Of a stretch of 64,000 nucleotides of DNA, positions 36,236 to 44,900 are shown in pieces; the stretch's first letter is position 1, and each line of letters opens with the position of its first letter. The stretch comes from Microbacteriaceae bacterium. Its GTDB lineage: Bacteria; Actinomycetota; Actinomycetes; Actinomycetales; Microbacteriaceae. The notes under the pieces were generated by a model. It did not search any database. It was not told the origin of the DNA and worked only from the letters and a program-made list of their open reading frames with translations. The translations under genes and the position numbers were made by a program. The stretch is taken from positions 62,001 to 126,000 of the forward strand of contig WQZN01000004.1 in assembly GCA_009780695.1 (NCBI GenBank), given 5' to 3'.

Positions 36236-37329
36236 CCGCATTCGATGCACTCCTGCTGTCGAGCTTCGGCGGCCCCGAAGGTCAGGACGACGTCCTGCCG
36301 TTCCTGCGGAACGTGACCGCCGGCCGCGGCATCCCCGATGAGCGGCTCGAAGAGGTCGCCCACCACTACCGCCACTTCGGCGGCATCAGCCCGATCAACG
36401 CGCAGAACCGCGAGCTGAAGGCGGCCCTCGAGGCCGAGCTCGCGAAGCGCGGCATCGCGCTGCCGGTCTACTGGGGCAACCGCAACTGGGCGCCGTATTT
36501 CACGGACGTCGTGGCGGATGCCGCGGCCGCCGGCCACACGCGGCTGCTCGCGCTCGTGACGAGCGCCTACACGTCGTACTCGGGCGTCGGCCAGTACCGC
36601 GAGGACTTCGAGAAGGCCCTCGCCGAGAACGGCCTGACCCAGACCGCGTCGATCGACCGCATCCGCGAGTTCTTCGACCACCCCGGCTTCGTCGCCCCGC
36701 TCGTCGAGGGCACGCAGGCGGCCGTGAAGCGGCTGACGGATGCCGGGCACAACCCCGCGGGCATCCGCATTCTGTTCTCCACCCACTCCATTCCGAACGT
36801 CGCCGCCAAGGCGAGCGGCCCCGAGTTCGGCGAGGGCGGCGCGTACGTCGCCCAGCACGAGGCCGTCGCGGCCGTGATCGCGAACGAGGCCGCACCCGGT
36901 GTGGCCTGGCAGCTCGTCTACCAGTCGCGCTCGGGCGACCCGCGCGTGCCCTGGCTCGAGCCCGACATCAACGACGTGATCGCCGACCTGCGCGATGAGG
37001 GCCTGCGCGACCCGGACAACGCGGCGACCGCCGTCGTGGTCGTGCCCTTCGGCTTCGTGAGCGACCACATGGAGGTCCTGTGGGACCTCGACAACGAGGC
37101 CAAGGCGTCGGCGGAAGAGGCCGGCTTCGGCTTCGAGCGCGTCGCGACCTCGGGTGTGCACCCCGCTTTCGTCGCGGGCCTCGTCGATCTCGTCGAGGAG
37201 CGCCTGAACGACGTGCCGCGCGAGCAGCGCCCCCACGTCACGCCGCTCGGCCCCTGGCCCGATCACGCGCCCGTCGGCACCTACCTCGCGCCGGACCTTC
37301 CCGCCGCGACCGCCGGGGCGACCGCCTGA
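36232..37329 (+). CDS. hemH: Coproporphyrin ferrochelatase (HemH/CpfC)
   Basis: 365 residues from TTG at 36232, a start chosen because it overlaps the hemQ stop and begins the family domain at once (FDALLLSSFGGPEG). Conserved marks are GNRNWAPYF, ILFSTHSIPN with the metal-site histidine, YQSRSGDP and VVPFGFVSDHMEVLWDLD. It inserts iron into coproporphyrin III. No cysteine occurs in the whole protein, so it cannot hold the [2Fe-2S] cluster known in some actinobacterial ferrochelatases. A Pro/Ala/Thr-rich tail ends it. Confidence 0.94.
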   Translation: MTAFDALLLSSFGGPEGQDDVLPFLRNVTAGRGIPDERLEEVAHHYRHFGGISPINAQNRELKAALEAELAKRGIALPVYWGNRNWAPYFTDVVADAAAAGHTRLLALVTSAYTSYSGVGQYREDFEKALAENGLTQTASIDRIREFFDHPGFVAPLVEGTQAAVKRLTDAGHNPAGIRILFSTHSIPNVAAKASGPEFGEGGAYVAQHEAVAAVIANEAAPGVAWQLVYQSRSGDPRVPWLEPDINDVIADLRDEGLRDPDNAATAVVVVPFGFVSDHMEVLWDLDNEAKASAEEAGFGFERVATSGVHPAFVAGLVDLVEERLNDVPREQRPHVTPLGPWPDHAPVGTYLAPDLPAATAGATA

Positions 37330-38285
37330 TGTCGGACACGATCCGCGTCGGCACCCGCGGCAGCGCACTCGCGCTGGCGCAGTGCGGCCAGATCGCCGCG
37401 GAGCTGAGCCGGGCATCCGGCGTCGCCCACGAGCTCGTCACCGTCACGACGCACGGCGACGTCTCGACCGCGAATCTCGCGCAGCTGGGCGGCACGGGCG
37501 TCTTCGTCACCGAGCTGCGGCAGAAGCTGCTCGACGGCGAGGTCGACGTGATCGTGCACTCCCTCAAGGACCTGCCGACGGCCGCGTTCCCGGGGCTCGT
37601 GATCGCGGCGACGCCGAAGCGGGCGGATGCCAGGGACGTGCTCGTCGCGCGTGACGGCCTCACGCTCGAGACGCTGCCCGAGGGCGCGCTGGTCGGAACC
37701 GGGTCACCGCGGCGCATCGCGCAGCTGAAGGCCGTGCGGCCCGACATCCGGCTCGCCGAGAACTTCCGCGGCAACATCGACACTCGCATCGGGCGCGTGA
37801 CCTCGGGCGAGCTCGACGCCGTCATCCTCGCCGCCGCGGGCGTCGACCGCCTGGGCCGCGGCACCGAGCCGACCGAGCGCTTCTCGCTCACCGACTGGCC
37901 GACGGCCCCGGGCCAGGGCGCCCTCGCGATCGAGGCCCGGGCGGATCTGAGCTCCGACGGCACGGCCTTCGCCCGCGCGCTGAACGCCGGGCTCATCAAG
38001 GTCGACCACGCCACGACGCGCGCGACGGTGCGCGCCGAGCGTGACGTGCTCGCCGGGCTCGAGGCAGGCTGCGCCGCGCCGGTCGCGGCGCACGCGCTGG
38101 TCGACGACGGCATGCTGTTCCTGACCGCGACCGTGTACTCGACCGACGGCGCCACGTCGCTCACGGCGAGCCACGCCGCCGTGCTCGACTCGACGTCGGC
38201 CGCCGACATGCTCACCGCGGCCGGCGAGGTCGCGCAGCGCGCGGTCGACGAGCTGCTCGCCGCCGGCGCCAAGGAGCTCGCATGA
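37329..38285 (+). CDS. hemC: Porphobilinogen deaminase
   Basis: 318 residues. IRVGTRGSALALAQ is the N-terminal signature, VHSLKDLPT holds the catalytic aspartate loop, and GTGSPRR-IAQLK and the REN-like ENFRGNIDTR bind substrate. Cys248 in EAGCAAPV anchors the dipyrromethane cofactor. The enzyme joins four porphobilinogen units into hydroxymethylbilane. It starts within the hemH stop (TGATG) and overlaps hemD by 4 bases. Confidence 0.96.
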   Translation: MSDTIRVGTRGSALALAQCGQIAAELSRASGVAHELVTVTTHGDVSTANLAQLGGTGVFVTELRQKLLDGEVDVIVHSLKDLPTAAFPGLVIAATPKRADARDVLVARDGLTLETLPEGALVGTGSPRRIAQLKAVRPDIRLAENFRGNIDTRIGRVTSGELDAVILAAAGVDRLGRGTEPTERFSLTDWPTAPGQGALAIEARADLSSDGTAFARALNAGLIKVDHATTRATVRAERDVLAGLEAGCAAPVAAHALVDDGMLFLTATVYSTDGATSLTASHAAVLDSTSAADMLTAAGEVAQRAVDELLAAGAKELA

Positions 38286-39061
38286 GCGAGCAGCGCGGCG
38301 ACAAGCCGCTGACCGGCTGGCGCGTGCTCGTGCCTCGCGGCGGCCCCTGGGGCGACACCGTGGCCGCCGACCTGCGCGCGCAGGGCGCCCAGCCCGTCGT
38401 CGCGCCCATGATCAACTTCGCGCCGGCGGCCGACGCCGAGCTCGTGACGCGCGCGCTCGAGCGCCTCGCCGACGAGCAGTACGACTGGCTGACCGTGACG
38501 AGCGCCACGACGGTCGACGTGCTGTCGAGCTATCGCGCCGTCATCCCCGCCTCGACCCGCATCGCGGCCGTCGGCGAGACCACCTCGGCCGCTCTCGTCG
38601 CCGCCGGCTATCACGTCGACCTCGTGCCCGCCGAGGACAACTCGGCCCGCGGCCTGCTCGCCGAGTGGGAAGCCGCGACCGAGGGCGCCGCGAACCTGCG
38701 CGTGCTCACGCTGCGCTCGGAGATCGCGAAGCCGACCCTCACCGAGGGGCTCGTCGCCCTCGGGCACCGCGTCGACTCGGTCGTCGCGTACCGCACCGTG
38801 GGCGTGCCGGTCGCCGAGAAGATCGTCGCCGATGTCCGGGCGGGCTCGATCAACGCGATCATGGTCACCTCGGGCTCGGTCGCCGAGCAGGTCGCCGCGC
38901 AACTCGGCCCGATCCCGTCGGGCACGCTGATCGCGGCGATCGGGCCGCAGACCGCGCGGGATGCCGAGGGCTACGGCCTGCACGTCGACCTCATCGCCGC
39001 CGACCGCACGGCCGACTCGCTCATCGACGCGGTGGTGCGCGCTTCGCGGGTGGATCTGTAG
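38282..39061 (+). CDS. hemD: Uroporphyrinogen III synthase
   Basis: 259 residues. The family varies widely, but the two-domain Rossmann-like layout is clear: GWRVLVPRGG at the start, DWLTVTSATTVDVL, IAAVGETTSAAL, VAYRTVGVP, AIMVTSGSVAEQV and IAAIGPQTARDAEGYG. It closes hydroxymethylbilane with inversion of ring D. Position directly after hemC with an ATGA overlap strongly supports the call. Confidence 0.93.
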   Translation: MSEQRGDKPLTGWRVLVPRGGPWGDTVAADLRAQGAQPVVAPMINFAPAADAELVTRALERLADEQYDWLTVTSATTVDVLSSYRAVIPASTRIAAVGETTSAALVAAGYHVDLVPAEDNSARGLLAEWEAATEGAANLRVLTLRSEIAKPTLTEGLVALGHRVDSVVAYRTVGVPVAEKIVADVRAGSINAIMVTSGSVAEQVAAQLGPIPSGTLIAAIGPQTARDAEGYGLHVDLIAADRTADSLIDAVVRASRVDL

Positions 39062-39068
39062 GGAACCC

Positions 39069-39137
39069 GCTGCCCGCGGCATCCTGCGGGACGCGATGTG
39101 CCACGGCGCGCCGGGTGGCGCTGCCGACACGCCGACC
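39069..39137 (+). repeat. 69-bp direct repeat, left copy
   Basis: The copy at 39830-39898 is the same length with two mismatches. The pair brackets the nucleotidyltransferase-like gene. Inside lies a small stem: CCCGC and GCGGG around GGCATCCT. Confidence 0.85.
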
Positions 39138-39189
39138 CCCGCATCACCATGCGTCCGCGGGGGCTCCGGCGCCTTCATAGTCTGAAGCG

Positions 39190-39819
39190 GTGGATTCCTG
39201 GCAAGCCCGACTTCTCGCCCAGATCCGGCGTGGATTGCCGGCAGGCAGTGCCGCTCAACCGTATGGATCATTCCTCGAGCCGGCGAGCATGGATCGATGG
39301 AGTGATCTCGACCTCCGCATCACGCTTGCTCGACCGGTGCAGGTGTCGGAGCTGGTCGCCGCACCGCTGTGGGCATGGCAGGAATCCGTCGGCGAGGACG
39401 GGCAGCGATTGCGTCTCGTGTTCGCAGACGGTCGCCGTGTGGATGCCATCGTCAGCGTCAGCCGGATCGCATTGCCCGAGCCCTCCGCCGACAACGCGAT
39501 CCGATTCGACGGGGCGCTCGCCGCGGCGCGCCTGGGGCGCGGCAACGACCTCATCGGGGTGCACCTGGTTCTCGGCATCCTGCGCGAGGCGCTGGTGCAG
39601 GCGATGCTGCTCGCCGACCGCGACGAACGGTCGGCCCATCACCGGCACGGCAGCCCGTTCGACGCCCGGGCGGCGGACGTCACGGCTGTGCTCAACGCAG
39701 CCTCGGGGCCGCAGCTCGCGATGGAGGCATGCCGCATCTACGGCGAATGGCGCCGCGAGCTCGAGCCGGCATACACACCGGACTGGACGGCACTGGCCGA
39801 GATCATCGGGCCGGAGTGA
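39190..39819 (+). CDS. Nucleotidyltransferase-fold protein (aminoglycoside adenylyltransferase-like)
   Basis: 209 residues from GTG 39190. YGSFLEPASMDRWSDLDLRITL fits the nucleotidyltransferase pattern GS-x(n)-D-x-D, where the two aspartates bind metal; GRRVDAIVSVS may hold the third. The C-terminal half is helical (LGRGNDLIGVHLVLGILREALVQAMLLADRDERSAHH), as in AadE/LinB-like proteins. Antibiotic modification is possible but not shown. It sits between hemD and hemB, bracketed by 69-bp direct repeats, and looks like an insertion into the haem operon. TAGTCT ends 6 bases before the GTG, giving it its own leaderless promoter. Confidence 0.7.
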   Translation: MDSWQARLLAQIRRGLPAGSAAQPYGSFLEPASMDRWSDLDLRITLARPVQVSELVAAPLWAWQESVGEDGQRLRLVFADGRRVDAIVSVSRIALPEPSADNAIRFDGALAAARLGRGNDLIGVHLVLGILREALVQAMLLADRDERSAHHRHGSPFDARAADVTAVLNAASGPQLAMEACRIYGEWRRELEPAYTPDWTALAEIIGPE

Positions 39820-39829
39820 GCCCAGGGAT

Positions 39830-39898
39830 GCTGCCCGTGGCATCCTGCGGGACGCGATTTGCCACGGCGCGCCGGGTGGCGCTGCCGACACGCCGACC
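39830..39898 (+). repeat. 69-bp direct repeat, right copy
   Basis: Matches 39069-39137 with two substitutions and no gaps. Beyond the 69 bases similarity fades, although TGCGTCCG follows both copies after about 14-15 bases. It begins 11 bases after the nucleotidyltransferase stop. Confidence 0.85.
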
Positions 39899-39932
39899 AC
39901 CTCGTCAGATTGCGTCCGCCGGGCCTCCATTC

Positions 39933-40013
39933 GCTGCGCTCAGTCGACCGGCGGAGCGGGCTGCGCTCAGTCGACCGGCGGAGCAGGCCGCGCACAGTCG
40001 ACCGTCGGGAATC
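39933..40013 (+). repeat. Three tandem 27-bp repeats before hemB, family 4
   Basis: The unit begins GCTGCGCTCAGTCGACCGGC. Copies start at 39933, 39960 and 39987; the first two differ at one base and the third is more diverged. The array ends 17 bases before hemB and reaches close to its -10 box (TAGGCT, 40019-40024). The unit belongs to the repeat family seen at 43013, 59340 and 61842. Confidence 0.8.
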
Positions 40014-40030
40014 GCGAATAGGCTCGATCC

Positions 40031-41020
40031 GTGAGTGACGTGCTGCATCCCCGTGTCCGCCCGCGTCGTCTCCGCACCAGCCCGGCCATGCGCCGACTGG
40101 TGGCCGAGACCCGGCTCCACCCCGCCGAGCTGATCCTGCCGATGTTCGTCCGCGAGGGTGCATCCGAGGCGATCCCCGTGGGCAGCATGCCGGGCGTCGT
40201 GCAGCACTCGCTCGACTCGTTCAAGGCGGCGCTCGCGGATGCCGCGGCCGCCGGCATCGGCGGCGTGAACCTGTTCGGCGTGCCCGAGCACCACGACGCG
40301 ACCGGCTCGGGTGCGACCGACCCCGACGGCATCCTCAACGTCGCCGCCGCGATCGCCCGGCAGGAGGTCGGCGACGCGCTCGTCATCCAGACCGACCTGT
40401 GCCTCGACGAGTTCACCGACCACGGGCACTGCGGCGTGCTCGACGCCGACGGCCGCGTCGACAACGACGCGACGCTCGTGCGCTACGCCGAGATGGCGGT
40501 CGCGCAGGCCGCGGCCGGCGCGCACCTCGTCGCACCGAGCGGCATGATGGACGGCCAGGTCGCCGTGATCCGCGAGGCACTCGACGCGGCCGGGTTCGCC
40601 GACACAGGCATCCTCGCCTACTCGGCCAAATACGCGAGCGCCTTCTACGGCCCGTTCCGCGAGGCCGTCGACAGCCAGCTGCAGGGCGACCGCCGCACCT
40701 ACCAGCAGGACCCGGCCAACCGCCGCGAGGGCCTGCGCGAGGCGACGCTCGACCTCGCCGAGGGCGCCGACATCGTCATGGTGAAGCCCGCGATGGCCTA
40801 CCTCGACGTGCTCGCCGACGTCGCCGCGGTCTCCGACGTGCCGGTGTGGGCGTATCAGGTGTCGGGGGAGTACGCCATGGTCGAGGCCGCCGCCGCCAAC
40901 GGCTGGATCGACCGCGATCGCGCGATCCTCGAGACGCTCACCGGCATCCGCCGCGCGGGCGCCGACGCCGTGCTGACCTACTGGGCGGTCGAGGCCGCCA
41001 CCCGCCTGCTCGACCGCTGA
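40031..41020 (+). CDS. hemB: Porphobilinogen synthase (5-aminolevulinate dehydratase)
   Basis: 329 residues from GTG 40031. Two lysines that bind substrate are Lys200 in [14 protein letters not shown] and Lys252 in [26 protein letters not shown] has two of the cysteines that bind zinc in zinc-type enzymes. It joins two 5-aminolevulinate molecules into porphobilinogen. TAGGCT lies 6 bases before the start, so it probably has its own leaderless promoter despite lying downstream of hemD. Confidence 0.96.
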   Translation: MSDVLHPRVRPRRLRTSPAMRRLVAETRLHPAELILPMFVREGASEAIPVGSMPGVVQHSLDSFKAALADAAAAGIGGVNLFGVPEHHDATGSGATDPDGILNVAAAIARQEVGDALVIQTDLCLDEFTDHGHCGVLDADGRVDNDATLVRYAEMAVAQAAAGAHLVAPSGMMDGQVAVIREALDAAGFADTGILAYSAKYASAFYGPFREAVDSQLQGDRRTYQQDPANRREGLREATLDLAEGADIVMVKPAMAYLDVLADVAAVSDVPVWAYQVSGEYAMVEAAAANGWIDRDRAILETLTGIRRAGADAVLTYWAVEAATRLLDR

Positions 41021-41052
41021 CCGCGCCCGCCGCGCCGACCCCTGGGGCTCAA

Positions 41053-42408
41053 GTGACCACCACGAACGAACCGACCCGTGCCACCACCAACGACGAGGCG
41101 TTCGACCGCGCCCGGCGCGTCATCCCCGGCGGCGTCAACTCGCCCGTGCGCGCCTACCGCTCGGTGGGCGGCGCGCCCCGCTTCCTGACCTCGGCCAGCG
41201 GCGCCTATGTGACCGACGTCGAGGGCCGCGAGTACGTCGACCTCGTCGCGTCGTGGGGCCCCGCGATCCTGGGGCACGCGCACCCCGAGGTCGTTCGGGC
41301 GGTGCAGGATGCCGCGAGCCGCGGCCTCTCGTTCGGCGCCACGACCCCCGCCGAGACGGAGCTCGCCGAGCTCGTGATCGCCCGGCTGGGGGGCGGCACC
41401 GAGGCGGGCGGCCTGGTCGACGAGATCCGCCTCGTCTCGACCGGCACCGAGGCGACCATGACCGCGATCCGGCTGGCGCGCGGCTTCACGGGCCGGCCCC
41501 TGCTGATCAAGTTCGCGGGGCACTACCACGGGCACTCCGACGGGCTGCTGGCCGAGGCGGGCTCGGGCGTCGCGACGCTGGCGCTGCCCGCGTCGGCGGG
41601 CGTGCCTGAGGCGATCGCCGCGCACACCCTCGTGCTGCCGTACAACGACCTCGCCGCCGTGCGCGCCGCGTTCGAGGCGCACCCGGGCGACATCGCGGCC
41701 GTGATCGTCGAGGCCGCCGCCGCCAACATGGGCGTCGTCGCGCCGCAGCCCGGCTTCAACAGGGCGCTGACCGAGCTCGCGCACGAGTTCGGCGCGCTCG
41801 TGATCCTCGACGAGGTGCTCACGGGCTTCCGAGTGAGCGACCGCGGCTGGTGGGGCATCGACGGCGCCGGCGACGACGGCTACCGGCCCGACCTCGTCAC
41901 CTACGGCAAGGTCATCGGCGGCGGCATGCCGCTCGCCGCGCTCGGCGGCCGCCGCGAGGTCATGGAGCACCTCGCCCCCGTCGGCCCGGTGTACCAGGCG
42001 GGCACCCTGTCGGGGAACCCGCTCTCGGTCGCCGCGGGCCTCGCGACGCTGCGCCTCGCCGACGGTGCGGTCTACGACCGGCTGTACCGCGCGAGCGAGA
42101 CCCTGCAGCGCGAGGTCTCGGCCGCGCTCGCCGCCGAGGGCGTCGCGCACACGATCCAGCGCGCCGGCAACCTGTTCTCGGTGCTGTTCGCGCCGGCGCC
42201 GGCCGTGGACTACGCCCAGGTGCAGGCGCAGGAGGCGTTCCGCTTCGGGCCGTTCTTCCACGCCATGCTCGAGCAGGGCGTCGCGCTGCCGCCGAGCGTG
42301 TTCGAGGCGTGGTTCGTCACGGCCGCCCACGACGACGCGGCGATCACGCGCATCGTCGAGGCGCTTCCGGTCGCCGCGCGCGCGGCGGCCCAGGCATCCG
42401 CAGTCTGA
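41053..42408 (+). CDS. hemL: Glutamate-1-semialdehyde 2,1-aminomutase
   Basis: 451 residues from GTG 41053, 32 bases after hemB. It is a class III aminotransferase: [14 protein letters not shown] at the start, [31 protein letters not shown], and PLP-binding Lys286 in [17 protein letters not shown]. It turns the HemA product into 5-aminolevulinate. Together with HemA it shows that haem is made by the C5 route. It ends the haem cluster. The gap after it holds two family 2 palindromes. Confidence 0.96.
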   Translation: MTTTNEPTRATTNDEAFDRARRVIPGGVNSPVRAYRSVGGAPRFLTSASGAYVTDVEGREYVDLVASWGPAILGHAHPEVVRAVQDAASRGLSFGATTPAETELAELVIARLGGGTEAGGLVDEIRLVSTGTEATMTAIRLARGFTGRPLLIKFAGHYHGHSDGLLAEAGSGVATLALPASAGVPEAIAAHTLVLPYNDLAAVRAAFEAHPGDIAAVIVEAAAANMGVVAPQPGFNRALTELAHEFGALVILDEVLTGFRVSDRGWWGIDGAGDDGYRPDLVTYGKVIGGGMPLAALGGRREVMEHLAPVGPVYQAGTLSGNPLSVAAGLATLRLADGAVYDRLYRASETLQREVSAALAAEGVAHTIQRAGNLFSVLFAPAPAVDYAQVQAQEAFRFGPFFHAMLEQGVALPPSVFEAWFVTAAHDDAAITRIVEALPVAARAAAQASAV

Positions 42409-42415
42409 CTCGCCG

Positions 42416-42539
42416 GTCGTCACTCGCGCACAGTGCGGAAGCTTTGCACCGTGCACATGTGACGACCCGGCAGCGGGCCCGTCAGGCGGTCGTCACCTGC
42501 GCACAGTGCAGACGGCCCCAACCGTGCGCAAGTGACGAC
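42416..42539. repeat. Two palindromic repeats, family 2, locus 2
   Basis: Hairpin 1: arms 42416-42436 and 42446-42466 (21 bases, four mismatches). Hairpin 2: arms 42489-42507 and 42521-42539 (19 bases, two mismatches). Arms start GTCGTCAC and contain GCGCACAGTGC. The element fills the gap after hemL. Confidence 0.75.
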
Positions 42540-42583
42540 CGGAGTTTCCGTGCGGGGCATGGGGAACACGGCAGACTAGGCAC

Positions 42584-43009
42584 ATGGCCGATCTGCACGT
42601 GCACCGCGACCGCCTCGAAGTCCGGCTGACCCGGGCCGAGAAGGCGCTCGCCTTCCGCCGCCACGATCTGGTCATCCCGCGCTCGGCGATCCGCTCGGTC
42701 GCCATCACGCAGGACCCGTGGATCTGGATCCGCGGCGTGCGGGTGCCCGGCGCCGGCATCCCGCTCACGCTCGCCATCGGCACGTGGAAATACCACGGCG
42801 GCAAGGACTTCCTGATCGTGAAGGGCAAGTCGCGCCCCGCCGTGGTCGTCGACATCGAGCAGAGCCGTGACGCCGTGAGCGAGGGTGAGGATGCCCCGGC
42901 CGTGGCCGACGGCTACGACCGCGTCATCCTCTCGACCAAGCACGCGACCGCGCTCGTCGAGGCCTTGCGCGAGCCGGGTGCGACGGCCGAGGTCTCGACC
43001 GACTCGTAA
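42584..43009 (+). CDS. Unknown protein, PH-like fold suspected
   Basis: 141 residues, mostly beta strands with a final helix (STKHATALVEALRE). VHRDRLEVRLTRAEKALAFRRHDLVIPRSAIRSV looks like the start of a bacterial pleckstrin-homology-like domain, and IGTWKYHGGKDFLIVKGKSRPAVVVDI follows. No membrane segment or catalytic motif. I do not assign a function. It stands alone between two repeat-filled gaps. Confidence 0.6.
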   Translation: MADLHVHRDRLEVRLTRAEKALAFRRHDLVIPRSAIRSVAITQDPWIWIRGVRVPGAGIPLTLAIGTWKYHGGKDFLIVKGKSRPAVVVDIEQSRDAVSEGEDAPAVADGYDRVILSTKHATALVEALREPGATAEVSTDS

Positions 43010-43012
43010 GGC

Positions 43013-43100
43013 GTCTCGATCTCCATTCGCCGCAAGCGGCTCAGTCGATCAGCGGGGTGCGGCGGGCCCGTGGATCGGCTGAGCGCAGCGGACGGAGACC
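43013..43100. repeat. Inverted repeat pair, family 4
   Basis: The left half contains CCATTCGCCGCAAGCGGCTC and AGTCGATCAGCGG. The right half is a related sequence in reverse (GGATCGGCTGAGCGCAGCGG, then ACGGAGAC). It lies between the convergent PH-like and epimerase genes. Confidence 0.65.
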
Positions 43101-43110
43101 GCCGGCGCGA

Positions 43111-44037
43111 CTAGAGCGCCGAGATCGTCCAGCCGGCGGTGTGCGCAGCGCCGGGCTGCAGCACGACCAGGTCGGTGCCCGAGTTGAACGCGTCGGGCGG
43201 GCAGGTCATCGGCTCGACGGCGAGGCCGAGGCGGCCGAGCTCGGGCTCGAGCGGCTTGTCGGCGGTGTGCACCTGCACCCACGGGCAGGCCGCGTCCCAC
43301 GAGATGGCGACGCCGGTGCCGTCCGCGGCGCGGACCTCAACGGCGGTGCGGCCCGCGGCATCCCGCGTCAACGAGGTGAACGCGTGGTCGATGAAGACCG
43401 AGCCGATCGCGCGCGACTCGCGGAAATCCCACGCGCCGTCGTTGGCGAGGGCGACGGATGCCACGCCGACGGGCAGCAGCCTGTCCTCGGTGACCTCGAG
43501 CACGTCGTCGGCCGGCAGCAGCAGCGACCAGTCGTCGACTCGGCCCGGGCCGGCGAGCAGGTAGGGGTGCGGGCCGGTGCCCCAGGGCGCGGCGTCCGCA
43601 CCCGAGTTCGACCCGGTGATCGACGAGAACAGGCCGTTCTCGGTGAGCTCGAACACGACCTCGACGTCGACGCGGTGCGGGTAGCCCGGCTGAGCGACGA
43701 TCGTGGCGCCGAGGGTGACGCGCGAGGGCGTCTGCTCGATCGCGCCGAAGTCGAGCCACGAGGCGAGGCCGTGCAGGGCGTTGCCGCGCTCTGGCTCGGT
43801 GAGCGCGACCTGCTGGCGGGCCCCCGCGAAGGTGTAGCGGCCGTCGGCGACGCGGTTCGGCCACGGCGCGAGCGACGCGCCGCGGAACGCCGGGCGCACC
43901 TCGTCGGCGGCGAACGGCACGACGAGATCGCGGCCGCGATGCGTCAGCGACCGCAGCGTCGCGCCGATCGAGGCGATGGTCGCGGCGTAGTCGCCGAAGC
44001 GGAGTTCGTACTGAGTGCCGGAAAGGGGGCGCGTCAT
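43111..44037 (-). CDS. Aldose 1-epimerase family protein
   Basis: 308 residues, a beta-sandwich enzyme. RGASLAPWPNRVADGRYTF is the typical arginine-bearing segment, GLASWLDF follows an NALHG histidine, and the GTGPHPYLLAG histidine and the late Glu of LAVEPMTCPPDAFNSG are catalytic-site landmarks. It interconverts alpha and beta anomers of hexoses; the LAVEPMTCPPDAFNSG form is typical of GalM-like proteins of actinobacteria. On the minus strand TAGCCT lies 6 bases before the ATG, a leaderless promoter. Confidence 0.88.
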   Translation of the reverse strand: MTRPLSGTQYELRFGDYAATIASIGATLRSLTHRGRDLVVPFAADEVRPAFRGASLAPWPNRVADGRYTFAGARQQVALTEPERGNALHGLASWLDFGAIEQTPSRVTLGATIVAQPGYPHRVDVEVVFELTENGLFSSITGSNSGADAAPWGTGPHPYLLAGPGRVDDWSLLLPADDVLEVTEDRLLPVGVASVALANDGAWDFRESRAIGSVFIDHAFTSLTRDAAGRTAVEVRAADGTGVAISWDAACPWVQVHTADKPLEPELGRLGLAVEPMTCPPDAFNSGTDLVVLQPGAAHTAGWTISAL

Positions 44038-44124
44038 GACGCCAGGCTATCGGGCGGGGCGGTCGGGGCGCCGACCGCGGTCGTGGTCGCATTCCTGCTA
44101 AGCGATACCAATAAAATGCGCGGG

Positions 44125-44862
44125 ATGCCGGTTACCAACCCGACCCTGATCATGATCCCCACGTACAACGAGCGTGAGAACGTGGAGTGGATCGTCGGTC
44201 GCGTGCGCGCCGCGCAGCCCGACGTGCACGTGCTCGTCGTGGACGACAACTCCCCCGACGGCACCGGTGCGCTCGCCGATGCGATGGCCGCCGCCGACCC
44301 GAACGTGCACGTCATGCACCGGCAGGGGAAGGACGGGCTCGGCAAGGCGTACATCGCCGCCATGCGCTGGGGCCTCGAGCGCGGCTACGAGGTGCTCGTC
44401 GAGCTCGACGCCGACGGGTCGCACCAGCCCGAGCAGCTCGGCCGCCTGCTCGAGCGCACCGTAGACCACGAGCTCGTGCTCGGCTCGCGCTGGGTGCCGG
44501 GCGGCAAGGTGGAGAACTGGCCGTGGTACCGGCAGGCGATCTCGCGCACCGGCAGCGCCTACGCCCGCACCGTGCTCGGCCTCGGCGTGCGGGACGTGAC
44601 GGGCGGGTACCGGGCGTTCCGGGCATCCGCCCTCGCCAAGATCGACCTCGACGAGGTGCAGAGCCACGGCTACGCCTTCCAGGTCGACATGCTCACGCAC
44701 GCGGTGCGCGCCGGCGTCTCGGTCGTCGAGGTGCCGATCACGTTCGTCGAGCGCGAGCGCGGGCACTCGAAGATGTCGCTCGGCATCGTCGCCGAGGCCA
44801 TGGCCCGCGTGACGTGGTGGGCGCTCACCGGGCGCGGGGCTGTGCGCGGCGGCCGCCGCTGA
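44125..44862 (+). CDS. Polyprenol monophosphomannose synthase-like GT2 glycosyltransferase
   Basis: 245 residues from ATG 44125; ATG 44116 adds three residues and is equally possible. LIMIPTYNERENVEWIV, VVDDNSPDGTG and LVELDADGSHQPEQL (the D-x-D-like metal site), then LGSRWVPGG and WPWYRQAISRTGSAYA mark the DPM1/Ppm1 catalytic domain. It transfers mannose from GDP-mannose to polyprenyl phosphate on the cytoplasmic side, giving the donor for mannosylated lipids and proteins. No acyltransferase partner (Lnt domain) is fused or adjacent. Confidence 0.9.
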   Translation: MPVTNPTLIMIPTYNERENVEWIVGRVRAAQPDVHVLVVDDNSPDGTGALADAMAAADPNVHVMHRQGKDGLGKAYIAAMRWGLERGYEVLVELDADGSHQPEQLGRLLERTVDHELVLGSRWVPGGKVENWPWYRQAISRTGSAYARTVLGLGVRDVTGGYRAFRASALAKIDLDEVQSHGYAFQVDMLTHAVRAGVSVVEVPITFVERERGHSKMSLGIVAEAMARVTWWALTGRGAVRGGRR

Positions 44863-44900
44863 GCCTGCCGGATCGGGGCCGTGCCTCGTAGGCTCGGGTC

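Noticed and set aside
39190-39819. Antibiotic resistance adenylyltransferase
   Set aside because: The fold fits, but sequence alone does not identify a drug substrate, so only the fold is called.
39933-40013. CRISPR array
   Set aside because: The three 27-bp units follow each other without spacers and no cas genes are present.
44100-44118. Leaderless promoter for the mannose-transfer gene
   Set aside because: The bases before ATG 44116 (TACCAATAAA) do not give TANNNT at the required distance, so the start between 44116 and 44125 stays open.
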